Shown: in pieces, positions 6,377-14,615 of the stretch
Layout: every line of letters begins with the position of its first letter
Numbering within the stretch: position 1 is the stretch's first letter
Source of the DNA: Candidatus Uhrbacteria bacterium
Lineage (GTDB): Bacteria > Patescibacteriota > Patescibacteriia > 2-12-FULL-60-25
DNA length: 20,173 nucleotides
Direction: 5' to 3'
NCBI GenBank assembly: GCA_023246325.1
Contig: JAHFIO010000002.1
Span: 2,549-22,721 of the forward strand
Program-made: the position numbers and the translations under genes
The notes under the pieces: generated by a model
What the model was told of the DNA's origin: nothing
Seen by the model: only the letters and a program-made list of their open reading frames with translations
Database searches by the model: none

Positions 6377-7702
6377 ATGGATGAATTTTTTAATATAGAT
6401 TGGTCAGCATATCTGGACCAAATCACTCAAAACCCATTTGCGGCTATGTGGTTTTTTTTCTCTAATGGGTTTTGGTTATTTTTTGTATGGCTTGGTTTTG
6501 AATTAGTGAAGCATCTTTGGTTAAATTGGCGACAAAGTTTATATAGTCTGAAAAAAACATATGTTGTTTTGGCTATCAGTATTCCAAAAACAACTGAACA
6601 AGGTCCACGAGCAGTTGAAAATATGTTTGCATTTTTAAGTGGAGCGCATGGGTCTATTTCTACACGCGAGAAATGGATAGAGGGTATGACGCAAGATGTT
6701 TTATCTTTTGAATTGGTTTCGGATGGAGGAAGAATTCAATATCATATTCGAACAGTTGAACGATTTAGAGATTTAATTGAGGCGGCAGTATATGCGCAAT
6801 ATCCTGAAGCAGAAATAAATGAAGTGTCAGATTATACATTGAATGTGCCGGGGCATTTTCCAGATGAAGAATATGATATGTGGGGAGTAGAATTTACGAA
6901 TGTAAAACCAGATGTATACCCAATAAAAACCTATGAACAATTCGAGGATAAAATTGCCATGGAATTTAAGGATCCGCTCACAGGAATGTTTGAAGCCTTG
7001 GCGCGCATCGCTCCAGATGAACATGCATGGTTTCAAATTATTTTGACTCCAATTGAACAAAGTGAATTTCACAAGGCATGTGAAAAAATGATTAAGAAAT
7101 TAACAGGTCAAAAAGATTTAGTGAAAAAAGGCATAATAGGCACTATACTAGAAATTCCTGTTCATATCGTTAAATTATTGATGGATAATATTGCTGGGAA
7201 TTCACCGGATACAATTAAAAAAGGTGCTGTAAAAAAAGAGGACGGTGGATCGAAATATAAAGATTATACGTCAGGACAAAAAGAAGTAATAGACGCTGTC
7301 CATAAAAAATCTTCTAAACTTGCATATAAGGTGAAGTTACGTTTTGTGTATATTGCAAGGAAAGAATCATTTAAAAAAGCAAAAATCATGTATTCATTTA
7401 TTGGCTCTATCAAACAGTTTAATACAAATACCATGCAAGCATTGAAACCAGATTTTAAACATATAGGAATGAAAAGCAGTTTTATATTTTTTCGAGATGC
7501 GCGAAATAATGATAGACGAAATAAATTAATTCGAAATTATCGTGGACGTACAAATTGGGGTGGTCTACATAGTTTTTATATGACGGTTGATGAACTAGCG
7601 AGTATTTGGCATTTCCCACATTCATTGCAAAATAAATCACCGCAAATGAAGAAAACAGAGTCAAAACGTCAAGAACCTCCAATCAATTTGCCTTTTGAAT
7701 AG
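6377..7702 (+). CDS. Conserved membrane-anchored protein paired with a VirD4-like ATPase
   Basis: 441 residues that I do not recognise as a named enzyme. One strongly hydrophobic, aromatic-rich N-terminal segment (about 21-45, FFFSNGFWLFFVWLG) would anchor it in the membrane; the rest is soluble, with an acidic middle part (120-230), a basic stretch around 230-330 and a proline-rich C-terminal tail. No signal-peptidase site and no Walker motifs are visible. It sits 5 bases before the VirD4/TraG-like ATPase gene, and this kind of pairing is, as far as I recall, common in Patescibacteria, so it is probably a membrane partner of that ATPase in a DNA- or protein-transfer machine. That role is inferred from context alone. 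It begins a long plus-strand operon behind a TATACT -10 with almost no leader and no Shine-Dalgarno site. Confidence 0.75.
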   Translation: MDEFFNIDWSAYLDQITQNPFAAMWFFFSNGFWLFFVWLGFELVKHLWLNWRQSLYSLKKTYVVLAISIPKTTEQGPRAVENMFAFLSGAHGSISTREKWIEGMTQDVLSFELVSDGGRIQYHIRTVERFRDLIEAAVYAQYPEAEINEVSDYTLNVPGHFPDEEYDMWGVEFTNVKPDVYPIKTYEQFEDKIAMEFKDPLTGMFEALARIAPDEHAWFQIILTPIEQSEFHKACEKMIKKLTGQKDLVKKGIIGTILEIPVHIVKLLMDNIAGNSPDTIKKGAVKKEDGGSKYKDYTSGQKEVIDAVHKKSSKLAYKVKLRFVYIARKESFKKAKIMYSFIGSIKQFNTNTMQALKPDFKHIGMKSSFIFFRDARNNDRRNKLIRNYRGRTNWGGLHSFYMTVDELASIWHFPHSLQNKSPQMKKTESKRQEPPINLPFE

Positions 7703-7707
7703 GCAGG

Positions 7708-9930
7708 ATGCGTATGCCCATTGAATATAACCATGATCATGAAAATGAAATAACTTTGTTTGCAGAGACGAATTTTCGAAATGCGAAAAAAAGATTTGGT
7801 ATAAAAACGGATGATAGACGTAGACATGTATATATTGTAGGAAAAACAGGTATGGGGAAAACCACCCTTATTGAGAATATGGTTATCTCCGATATCATGG
7901 CGGGGCATGGGGTTTGTTATATTGACCCTCATGGGGATACAGCGGAAAAAATTCTAGATTTTATTCCACCGAATAGAATTAATGATGTGGTATATTTTAA
8001 TCCTGCCGATATGCAGTTTCCTATTGGATTTAATATTTTAGAAAGTGTAGATGAAGATAAAAAACATATAGTAGCCTCTGGGCTTATGGGCGTATTTAAA
8101 AAGATTTGGCCAGATGTATGGAGTGCGCGCATGGAGTATATTCTTATGAATTGTGTAAACGCATTGTTGGATTATCCGGGGGCAACACTCATGGGAATAA
8201 ACCGATTATTAGTTGATAAAGAATATAGAAAAAAAGTAACGGATAAAATTCAAGATCCAATTGTGAAAACTTTTTGGGTTGCAGAGTTTGCATCGTGGAG
8301 CGAAAAGTATGCAACGGAAGCAATCGCACCCGTGCAAAATAAAGTAGGGCAGTTTTTATCTGCATCTATTATTAGAAATATTGTATCGCAAGTGAAATCA
8401 ACTATTGATCCATTAAAAATAATGAATGAAGGGAAGATTTTAATTGTAAATTTATCTAAAGGACGAGTTGGAGAAGATAATATGAGGTTATTGGGCGGTA
8501 TGATGATAACAAAAATTCAAATGGCGGCTATGGAGCGTGTTGAAATAAAAAATGAAGCAGATAGACGAGATTTTTATTTATATGTGGATGAATTTCAAAA
8601 TTTTGCTACAGAATCATTCGCGAATATTTTATCTGAAGCGAGAAAATATAGATTGAATCTTGTTGTTGCGCATCAATATATAAAACAATTGGAAGAAGAA
8701 GTCGCATGGGCTATTTTTGGAAATGTGGGAACCATTATTTCTTTTCGTGTTGGTGCTGAAGATGCTGCATTTATGGAAAATGAGTTTATGCCGACGTTTA
8801 CTCCAGAAGATTTAGTAAATTTAGGGAAAACACAGGTGTATTTGAAATTAATGGTTGATGGTGCATCTACAGCACCTTTTTCAGCAAATACATTGCCGCC
8901 TATTGCTAAACGTATGGGTACAGCTGAAAAAATTATTGCTGTTTCTCGAGAAAGATATTCTGTTTCGAAAAAAGAAATTGAACAAAAAGTATTAAAATGG
9001 AGTGGAATGGAATTGAATGAAGTTCCAGCAGGTGTGAATTATCCTACAATTTTAAGTGAAGATGAGTTAGAAAATATAGGGGAGGAAATAACTGAAAAAA
9101 TAGAAGATGAACACAAGCCGCGCGAATTCTTACGAATGACGGATGAGCGTATGGCGATGATTTCAAAACCTCAACAAGAAGGAAAAAAGAAAGAAAAACC
9201 TAAATTTCCGTATATATGTAGTAGGTGTGGAAAGAAATGGGAAATGCCGATAGATTTAGATAAATCAAGACCTGTTTTTTGTGCAGAATGCTTACCTCTT
9301 GTGAAGGAGGAGCGTGGGGGTAAGACATATACTCCCGTTTTAGCGGCGCCAGTGGTACCAACAGTTCCTGTAACCACAATTTCAAAACCGTTCGTTGTGC
9401 AAGCCATCCCTTCTATACGCCCTGCTGTTCCCATAAAAAAAATGTTCTCATATATCTGTAATAGATGTACAAAACATTGGGATATGTCTATGAAGCTCGA
9501 TACAACGCGTCCCGTATTCTGCAATGAATGCATGGGAATTTTAAAAGAAGAGAAAAAGAATTTTACACAAATAAAAAAAGAATCAATGCGAGGTAGTACA
9601 AAAAGCGAAAAGGGTATTTTAGAATCAGCGTCTCCAGATACTGAGGCGGAAGCAAAATTATTAGAAATTTTTGATGATGCGCAAAACGATTCAATTCAAA
9701 AATCAACCATGATAAAAGTAGAAGAGAAAAAAACGCAAGATACAAATAACCGTCCACGTATTGTAGGAGAAAAACGACATTTCTCTACAGCATCTCAAGC
9801 AAAAGGAAGTGTCCGTATTGTTCAGGATTGTGAAGAAGAGAGTTTATTAGATTCAATCATGAAATCAAAAAACGGCACGCTTGAAAGAAATAAAAATAAG
9901 CTTACTGTAGATGCTCGAATAGATGGGTGA
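7708..9930 (+). CDS. VirD4/TraG-like (type IV secretion) AAA+ ATPase with two C-terminal zinc ribbons
   Basis: 740 residues. The ATPase core has Walker A GKTGMGKTT (45-53), a YIDPHGD strand (71-77), Walker B FYLYVDEFQNFA (289-300) and a sensor-like strand NLVVAHQY (317-324), the pattern of TraG/TraD/VirD4 coupling proteins and related HerA-type ATPases that pump DNA or protein. No transmembrane helices are seen, so the upstream membrane protein may anchor it. After an acidic linker come two near-identical zinc ribbons: C504-x2-C507-x17-C525-x2-C528 and C584-x2-C587-x17-C605-x2-C608, separated by a proline/valine-rich spacer; the last ~130 residues are polar and probably disordered. The start is uncertain between 7708 and 7714; the AT of the first is supplied by a GCAGGAT motif. 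It ends in TGA. No relaxase or other conjugation genes are nearby, so it may serve a chromosomal housekeeping system. Confidence 0.8.
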   Translation: MRMPIEYNHDHENEITLFAETNFRNAKKRFGIKTDDRRRHVYIVGKTGMGKTTLIENMVISDIMAGHGVCYIDPHGDTAEKILDFIPPNRINDVVYFNPADMQFPIGFNILESVDEDKKHIVASGLMGVFKKIWPDVWSARMEYILMNCVNALLDYPGATLMGINRLLVDKEYRKKVTDKIQDPIVKTFWVAEFASWSEKYATEAIAPVQNKVGQFLSASIIRNIVSQVKSTIDPLKIMNEGKILIVNLSKGRVGEDNMRLLGGMMITKIQMAAMERVEIKNEADRRDFYLYVDEFQNFATESFANILSEARKYRLNLVVAHQYIKQLEEEVAWAIFGNVGTIISFRVGAEDAAFMENEFMPTFTPEDLVNLGKTQVYLKLMVDGASTAPFSANTLPPIAKRMGTAEKIIAVSRERYSVSKKEIEQKVLKWSGMELNEVPAGVNYPTILSEDELENIGEEITEKIEDEHKPREFLRMTDERMAMISKPQQEGKKKEKPKFPYICSRCGKKWEMPIDLDKSRPVFCAECLPLVKEERGGKTYTPVLAAPVVPTVPVTTISKPFVVQAIPSIRPAVPIKKMFSYICNRCTKHWDMSMKLDTTRPVFCNECMGILKEEKKNFTQIKKESMRGSTKSEKGILESASPDTEAEAKLLEIFDDAQNDSIQKSTMIKVEEKKTQDTNNRPRIVGEKRHFSTASQAKGSVRIVQDCEEESLLDSIMKSKNGTLERNKNKLTVDARIDG
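9208..9555 (+). repeat. Coding region of duplicated zinc ribbons
   Basis: Two homologous segments (about 9208-9315 and 9448-9555) encode the pattern Y-I-C-x-R-C ... L-D ... RPVFC-x-EC ... L-KEE with identical cysteine spacing. The DNA copies have diverged, so this is an old internal duplication within the ATPase gene rather than a recent repeat. Confidence 0.75.
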
Positions 9931-9958
9931 AATAGATATGGTTGGATATTACATAAAA

Positions 9959-10576
9959 ATGAAAATCTATCTTGCTAGTATATGTATTTTATTTGGTATA
10001 AGCATGGGATGTTCTGTATATGCTGCAACAAGCATTGACTCAGATGCGGACGGAGTATCTGATACTATAGAAAAATTATTTGGTACAGATCCACATAAAA
10101 TAGATACAGATGGAGATGGATATCCAGATGGTATTGAAATTTCAGCTGGATTTTCCCCTACGAATACGAGGCCTATACGTTTAGAAAAACACATTGTTAT
10201 ACGTATATCAAAACAGCAATTAGAAAAACAACTAGGCGGAATAGCGCTGGAAACTTTTCCCGTTTCTACAGGTATAAAACCATATAGTACACCTCTTGGA
10301 ACTTTTACGATAAAAAATAAATCAAAACGTGCATGGTCAGATATAGGAAAATTATGGATGCCTTGGTGGATGCAATTTACCTACGTGAATGTACCAACAA
10401 AGGGATTAAAAACTGTTGGAATTCATGAACTCCCAGAATGGCCTGATGGTCGCAAAGAAGGTGCGAACAATTTGGGTCATCCTGCCTCACATGGATGTGT
10501 GCGGTTAGGTGTCGGACCTGCAAAAAATGTATACGAGTGGGCGCCAATGGGTACCAAGGTTACGGTACTGCAGTAA
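9959..10576 (+). CDS. L,D-transpeptidase (YkuD) with N-terminal calcium-type DxDxDG repeats
   Basis: 205 residues from the start used here. Residues 1-23 form a signal peptide (basic start, hydrophobic core, VYA-A cleavage region). Residues 27-60 hold two thrombospondin type-3/EF-like loops, DSDADGVSD and DTDGDGYPDG, with acidic residues spaced to bind calcium. Residues 76-205 are the YkuD domain: TPLGTF (111-116), GIH (154-156) and the catalytic HPASHGCVR block with nucleophile C180. These enzymes make 3-3 crosslinks in peptidoglycan or attach proteins to it, outside the membrane. ATGs at 9923 (overlapping the previous stop) and 9938 are possible; 9959 is preferred because it gives a standard signal peptide, but no Shine-Dalgarno site decides it. 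A peptidoglycan D,D-carboxypeptidase follows by 17 bases, which fits, since that enzyme trims the stem peptides that L,D-transpeptidases use. Confidence 0.88.
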   Translation: MKIYLASICILFGISMGCSVYAATSIDSDADGVSDTIEKLFGTDPHKIDTDGDGYPDGIEISAGFSPTNTRPIRLEKHIVIRISKQQLEKQLGGIALETFPVSTGIKPYSTPLGTFTIKNKSKRAWSDIGKLWMPWWMQFTYVNVPTKGLKTVGIHELPEWPDGRKEGANNLGHPASHGCVRLGVGPAKNVYEWAPMGTKVTVLQ

Positions 10577-10593
10577 TGGTGTACACTATACAT

Positions 10594-11463
10594 ATGAGAC
10601 CACGCTTCATAGGTCTAATTTTGTGCATAGGGTGCATCCTGCCGATGCAGGTTTTTGCGAAAACAAAAATTCCAGTTCTTGATCCACTTGCTGATGGATT
10701 TTTACATACAGCTGATGATTTTACATCTGCTATTGTTCTTGATCCTGTGACCGGTAAAGAATTATATAGATGGCAGCAAGATAAATTGTGGCCAGCAGCC
10801 AGTTTAACAAAACTTATGACTGCACTTGTTTTTTTAGATACACAGCCAACATGGAATAAAAAAGTAAAAATGGTACGGCAGGATGAAGTTGGCGGTGGTC
10901 GGTTGCGCGTGCGCGTGGGTACAACTATTTCTGTAAAAGATTTATTTTATGCGAGTATTGTGGGAAGTGCAAACAATACAACTATGACTCTCGCACGACA
11001 AACAGGACTGTCTCAAAAAAAATTTGTAGATCGTATGAATGCACGGGCGAAAAAATTAGGACTAACGCAAACACATTTTTATGAACCAACAGGAATGAAT
11101 CCAAAAAATGTAACGACTGCATCAGAGATGTCACAATTGGCACTTGCAGCATTTATGAAAAAAGAAATTGGTGCAGCCGCGAGTACCGAGGAATATCAAA
11201 TTAAGCCACGAGGTTCACGAGTGACGCATACCATTAGAAATACGAATCATCTTATGTCTGAAGCTCCCGAATTAGATATTCTTGGTGGAAAAACTGGATA
11301 CCTTGAAAATTCTATGTATAATTTCGCTACCTTAGTGAAACCAGTAGCACCGAACGATGGACCAGGATTGCTCATTGTTGTTTTAGGTTCTAAAACAAAG
11401 GATAAATCATTTACATCAGCTCGTGCTCTTGCCAATTGGGCATATAAAGCGTATAGTTGGTAA
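10594..11463 (+). CDS. Serine D-Ala-D-Ala carboxypeptidase (DacA/PBP5-type, S11 family)
   Basis: 289 residues. A signal peptide (MRPR, hydrophobic core, VFA-K around residue 22) is followed by the penicillin-binding fold with all three active-site motifs: S70-L-T-K73, S125-A-N127 and K233-T-G235. It removes the terminal D-alanine of peptidoglycan stem peptides outside the cell membrane. The protein ends soon after the catalytic domain and lacks the C-terminal PBP5 beta domain and amphipathic anchor, so it is probably secreted or loosely held. Start: the ATG at 10594 gives a clean signal peptide; an ATG at 10576 overlapping the previous stop (TAATG) would add six residues and is possible by translational coupling. 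No Shine-Dalgarno site is visible. rlmN follows after 9 bases. Confidence 0.92.
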   Translation: MRPRFIGLILCIGCILPMQVFAKTKIPVLDPLADGFLHTADDFTSAIVLDPVTGKELYRWQQDKLWPAASLTKLMTALVFLDTQPTWNKKVKMVRQDEVGGGRLRVRVGTTISVKDLFYASIVGSANNTTMTLARQTGLSQKKFVDRMNARAKKLGLTQTHFYEPTGMNPKNVTTASEMSQLALAAFMKKEIGAAASTEEYQIKPRGSRVTHTIRNTNHLMSEAPELDILGGKTGYLENSMYNFATLVKPVAPNDGPGLLIVVLGSKTKDKSFTSARALANWAYKAYSW

Positions 11464-11472
11464 TTCTATAAC

Positions 11473-12570
11473 ATGAATTTTCATTTACTCAAGCGAAAGT
11501 TGCAGGATTTGAATCAACCTGACTATCGTTTTGCACAAGCAAAACGTGCTTTTGCTGTCGACTATGTAGATTCATGGGAAGCGGTTAGTACATTTCCTAA
11601 AGCAGTGCGTGATGCATTGTCAGCAGAAATTCCATGGATGAGCATCTTGCCTATTACGACACAAGTAAGCAAAGAAGGGGATACCGTAAAAACATTATTT
11701 AATTTAGTGGATGGAAAAAAAATTGAAGCAGTTTTAATGCGACATGAAGGTGGACGAAATACAGTTTGTCTCTCAAGTCAAGTTGGATGTCCAATGGCCT
11801 GCACTTTTTGTGCAACAGGAACCATGGGTTTAAAACGAAATCTCACTGCCGAAGAAATGTTTGATCAAGTTATTTTTTATGCACACTATTTAAAATCAAC
11901 GCAAGCACATGTAACAAATGTTGTATTCATGGGAATGGGCGAGCCCATGCATAATTATGATGAGGTTATGGAGTCGGTCCGTTTACTAAATGATCCAACA
12001 GGTTTTAATTTAGGTGCACGACATATCAGCATTTCAACATGTGGCATTGTTCCAGGAATTTTAAAATTAGCTGATGAACCTTTGCAAGTAAATCTAGCAA
12101 TTTCGTTACATTCCGCTATAGATAAAACTCGTTCTTCTATTATGCCGGTTAATAATGCATATTCGGTAAAAAAACTTATGGATGCGATAGATGTATATAC
12201 ACATAAAACGAATCGTAAAGTTTTTTTTGAGTATTTATTATTGGATGGAATTAATGATACAAAAGTGGAAGCGCGGGCGGTTGCAAATTTATTACAACAT
12301 AATTATCGTTTATTTCATGTGAATTTAATAAAATTTCATGATACGGATCAAGATGCGTATAAAGCAACGCAAACAGATTCGCGATTGCGCTTTATGCGTT
12401 GGTTGCAAGAATTTCATGTTCCCGTTACGCATCGCCGAACATTTGGAGAAGATATTGATGCAGCGTGTGGGCAGCTTGCTGTGAATGAATCGGCAGGATT
12501 AGTTTCGCAGGGTAAAACAGCTATACGTGCAAATAAAAGTGCGAAACGTATTATGAAGGTGAAGGCATGA
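11473..12570 (+). CDS. rlmN: Dual-specificity 23S rRNA/tRNA adenine C2-methyltransferase RlmN
   Basis: 365 residues, typical length. A radical-SAM enzyme that methylates C2 of A2503 in 23S rRNA and A37 of some tRNAs in the cytoplasm. Seen: the cluster motif C106-x3-C110-x2-C113 (in CPMACTFCATG), an upstream C99, the GMGEP motif (154-158), the SLHSA strand (211-215), and the C-terminal RRTFGEDIDAACGQLA with C332, the methyl-carrying cysteine. The family is related to Cfr resistance methylases, but the residues visible fit RlmN housekeeping function. The tail after residue 340 is basic. No Shine-Dalgarno site (context ctataacATG). The stop TGA lies two bases before the next ATG. Confidence 0.93.
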   Translation: MNFHLLKRKLQDLNQPDYRFAQAKRAFAVDYVDSWEAVSTFPKAVRDALSAEIPWMSILPITTQVSKEGDTVKTLFNLVDGKKIEAVLMRHEGGRNTVCLSSQVGCPMACTFCATGTMGLKRNLTAEEMFDQVIFYAHYLKSTQAHVTNVVFMGMGEPMHNYDEVMESVRLLNDPTGFNLGARHISISTCGIVPGILKLADEPLQVNLAISLHSAIDKTRSSIMPVNNAYSVKKLMDAIDVYTHKTNRKVFFEYLLLDGINDTKVEARAVANLLQHNYRLFHVNLIKFHDTDQDAYKATQTDSRLRFMRWLQEFHVPVTHRRTFGEDIDAACGQLAVNESAGLVSQGKTAIRANKSAKRIMKVKA

Positions 12571-12571
12571 T

Positions 12572-13531
12572 ATGAAACGTTTTACGCTCATTACAATTTC
12601 TGTCTCGGTTTTAGTAAGTGCGGCGCTTCTACTAGCGCTTGTGCGGCCTTCTATACAACAACCAGATGTGCAAGAAGTATTTGCAATGGATATGGCAGAG
12701 CCACTCTTTGAGAAAGCGTTGCAAGCATCTGCAACAAGCACTGGTCCTATGGAGTACGTCATTATCTCGCCGACAGGCACACATTCATATGCACCAAATA
12801 CTATTTGGCGAAAAAGATTTTTAGCAGAGCCTATTTTGCATTTTGGAGAAATATCTGCGCATATTCCAGTTCTCATGTATCATAAAATTGAAAAACAAAA
12901 ACCACAAAATTCACGTGTGAGTCGTTTAATGACAGTATCACCTGCACATTTTGAAAAACAAATGCAAGAATTAGTTGATCTTGGATATACTACAATAACG
13001 CCAACACAGGTTGAGTTAGCGCTGAAGGGAGGTATCTTGCCTAAAAAACCTATTGTCATAACGTTTGATGATGGACATAGAAGTCAATATACATATGCAT
13101 ATCCAATATTAAGACGTCTTGGATTACGCGCAACATTTTTCATTGTGACAAATTATATAGATCGTCCCGCATATATGACGCGACGCATGATTCAAGATAT
13201 GCAGGATGCAGGGGTAGCGACGATTGGGTCGCATACGATAGACCATCATGGATTAAATGATTTGTCTTTGGTCAGACAACAGTCTGAACTTGCAGACTCT
13301 AAAAAAATATTAGAAGATATGTTTGGAAAACCTGTTACGACATTTGCATATCCATACGGTATACATAATGCGGAAGTGATAACGCAAACGAAAGCAGCGG
13401 GGTATGCTTCTGCGTATTCTTGTTATCTTGGAACAACACAGGGAGCATTATCAAAATATGAGTTACGTCGCATACGTGTAAATGATGGTGAACCGATGAA
13501 AGAGTTATTAGATTATTTTGAAAAGAATTAA
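12572..13531 (+). CDS. Membrane-anchored polysaccharide deacetylase (NodB/CE4 family)
   Basis: 319 residues. An N-terminal hydrophobic helix (about 5-24) anchors or exports the protein; a ~75-residue linker leads to the NodB fold. Motifs: HIPVLMYHKI (97-106), the metal-binding TFDDG (164-168), SHTIDHHGL with H221 and H225 (220-228), and FAYPYG (258-263). Such enzymes remove N-acetyl groups from peptidoglycan or other glycans outside the cell; the exact substrate cannot be told. The position among peptidoglycan enzymes (L,D-transpeptidase, D,D-carboxypeptidase) favours a cell-wall substrate. It starts at the ATG one base after the rlmN stop and ends one base before the mnmA start, so translation is probably coupled. 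Confidence 0.88.
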   Translation: MKRFTLITISVSVLVSAALLLALVRPSIQQPDVQEVFAMDMAEPLFEKALQASATSTGPMEYVIISPTGTHSYAPNTIWRKRFLAEPILHFGEISAHIPVLMYHKIEKQKPQNSRVSRLMTVSPAHFEKQMQELVDLGYTTITPTQVELALKGGILPKKPIVITFDDGHRSQYTYAYPILRRLGLRATFFIVTNYIDRPAYMTRRMIQDMQDAGVATIGSHTIDHHGLNDLSLVRQQSELADSKKILEDMFGKPVTTFAYPYGIHNAEVITQTKAAGYASAYSCYLGTTQGALSKYELRRIRVNDGEPMKELLDYFEKN

Positions 13532-13532
13532 C

Positions 13533-14606
13533 ATGAAATCAAAAACAGTTTTAGTCGGCATGAGTGGAGGAGTTGATTCGAGTGTCACAGCGGCACTGCT
13601 TTTGCGTGAGGGGTATACCGTTATAGGTGGTTTTATAAAAAATTGGAGTGATTCTAAAGATGCATGGACCGGGGAATGTAATTGGCGCGGAGAAAGACGT
13701 GATGCTATGCGCGTATGTGCAAAATTAGGAATCCCATTGCTTACATTTGATTTTGAAAAAACATATCGAGAAAAAATTATTTCAGAATTATTTTCTGGAT
13801 ATGCATCAGGAAGCACACCGAATCCTGACGTATTATGTAATGAATATATAAAATTTGGATTGTTTTTTGAAGAAGCTATGCGACTCAACATGGCATATGT
13901 TGCAACAGGGCATTATGCACAAATACGACAAGATACGGATGGCATGGCGCATATGTTGCGTGGAGTTGATCCTGAAAAAGATCAATCATATTTTTTATAT
14001 CGCATTCCACAAGTTGTTTTACGTAAGGTGTTATTTCCAATTGGCATATATGAAAAATCGCATGTACGTACATTAGCTGCGGAGTTTGATTTGCCAACGG
14101 CAGATAAACCAGATAGTCAGGGAATATGTTTTATTGGAAAATTAGATATGCAGGATTTTTTACGCACACGCATTCAACCAAAAAAAGGAAATATTGTTTC
14201 GGATATAGGAGAAATTTTAGGAACGCATGAAGGTATAGATGGGTTTACGATTGGGCAACGTCATGGCATTCGTGTTTCACATGGTGAAGAGCCATGGTAT
14301 GTTGCAGAAAAAAATGTAGAGAAAAATGAGATTATTGTGGTGCAGGGTTCAGAACATCCAAAATTATTTCGTCGTGATATACGTGTTGGTGATGTGCATT
14401 GGATGAGTGGTATTCGGCCCAATGCCGAATTCCAGTGTTTGGTTCAAGTGCGTTATAGACAAAAACCAATACCCGCATCAGCAAAAATAGAGGGGGATGT
14501 CCTCATCCTGCAATGTCATGAGTCAGTTAAGGCTATTGCCATAGGCCAAAGCGCCGTAGTATATGATGGGGAGGAATGTCTAGGCGGGGGAGTGATTTTG
14601 GGATAA
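13533..14606 (+). CDS. mnmA: tRNA-specific 2-thiouridylase MnmA
   Basis: 357 residues, family-typical. It activates U34 of Lys, Glu and Gln tRNAs with ATP and inserts sulfur to give 2-thiouridine. Seen: the PP-loop SGGVDSS (11-17), catalytic C102 in NPDVLCNEYIKF, the GHYA segment (126-129), DQSYFL (150-155), the second catalytic cysteine C199 in GICFIG, and a C-terminal beta-barrel ending in GGGVI. The start at 13533 is preferred to the ATG at 13518, which lies inside the preceding gene and would add five residues before the usual M-K--TVLVGMSGG opening. The start has no Shine-Dalgarno site. Confidence 0.94.
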   Translation: MKSKTVLVGMSGGVDSSVTAALLLREGYTVIGGFIKNWSDSKDAWTGECNWRGERRDAMRVCAKLGIPLLTFDFEKTYREKIISELFSGYASGSTPNPDVLCNEYIKFGLFFEEAMRLNMAYVATGHYAQIRQDTDGMAHMLRGVDPEKDQSYFLYRIPQVVLRKVLFPIGIYEKSHVRTLAAEFDLPTADKPDSQGICFIGKLDMQDFLRTRIQPKKGNIVSDIGEILGTHEGIDGFTIGQRHGIRVSHGEEPWYVAEKNVEKNEIIVVQGSEHPKLFRRDIRVGDVHWMSGIRPNAEFQCLVQVRYRQKPIPASAKIEGDVLILQCHESVKAIAIGQSAVVYDGEECLGGGVILG

Positions 14607-14615
14607 GCTTTTTAC

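Noticed and set aside
6377..9930. Integrative conjugative element around the VirD4-like ATPase
   Set aside because: No integrase, relaxase, attachment repeats or tRNA edge were seen, and the flanking genes are housekeeping ones in tight operon spacing.
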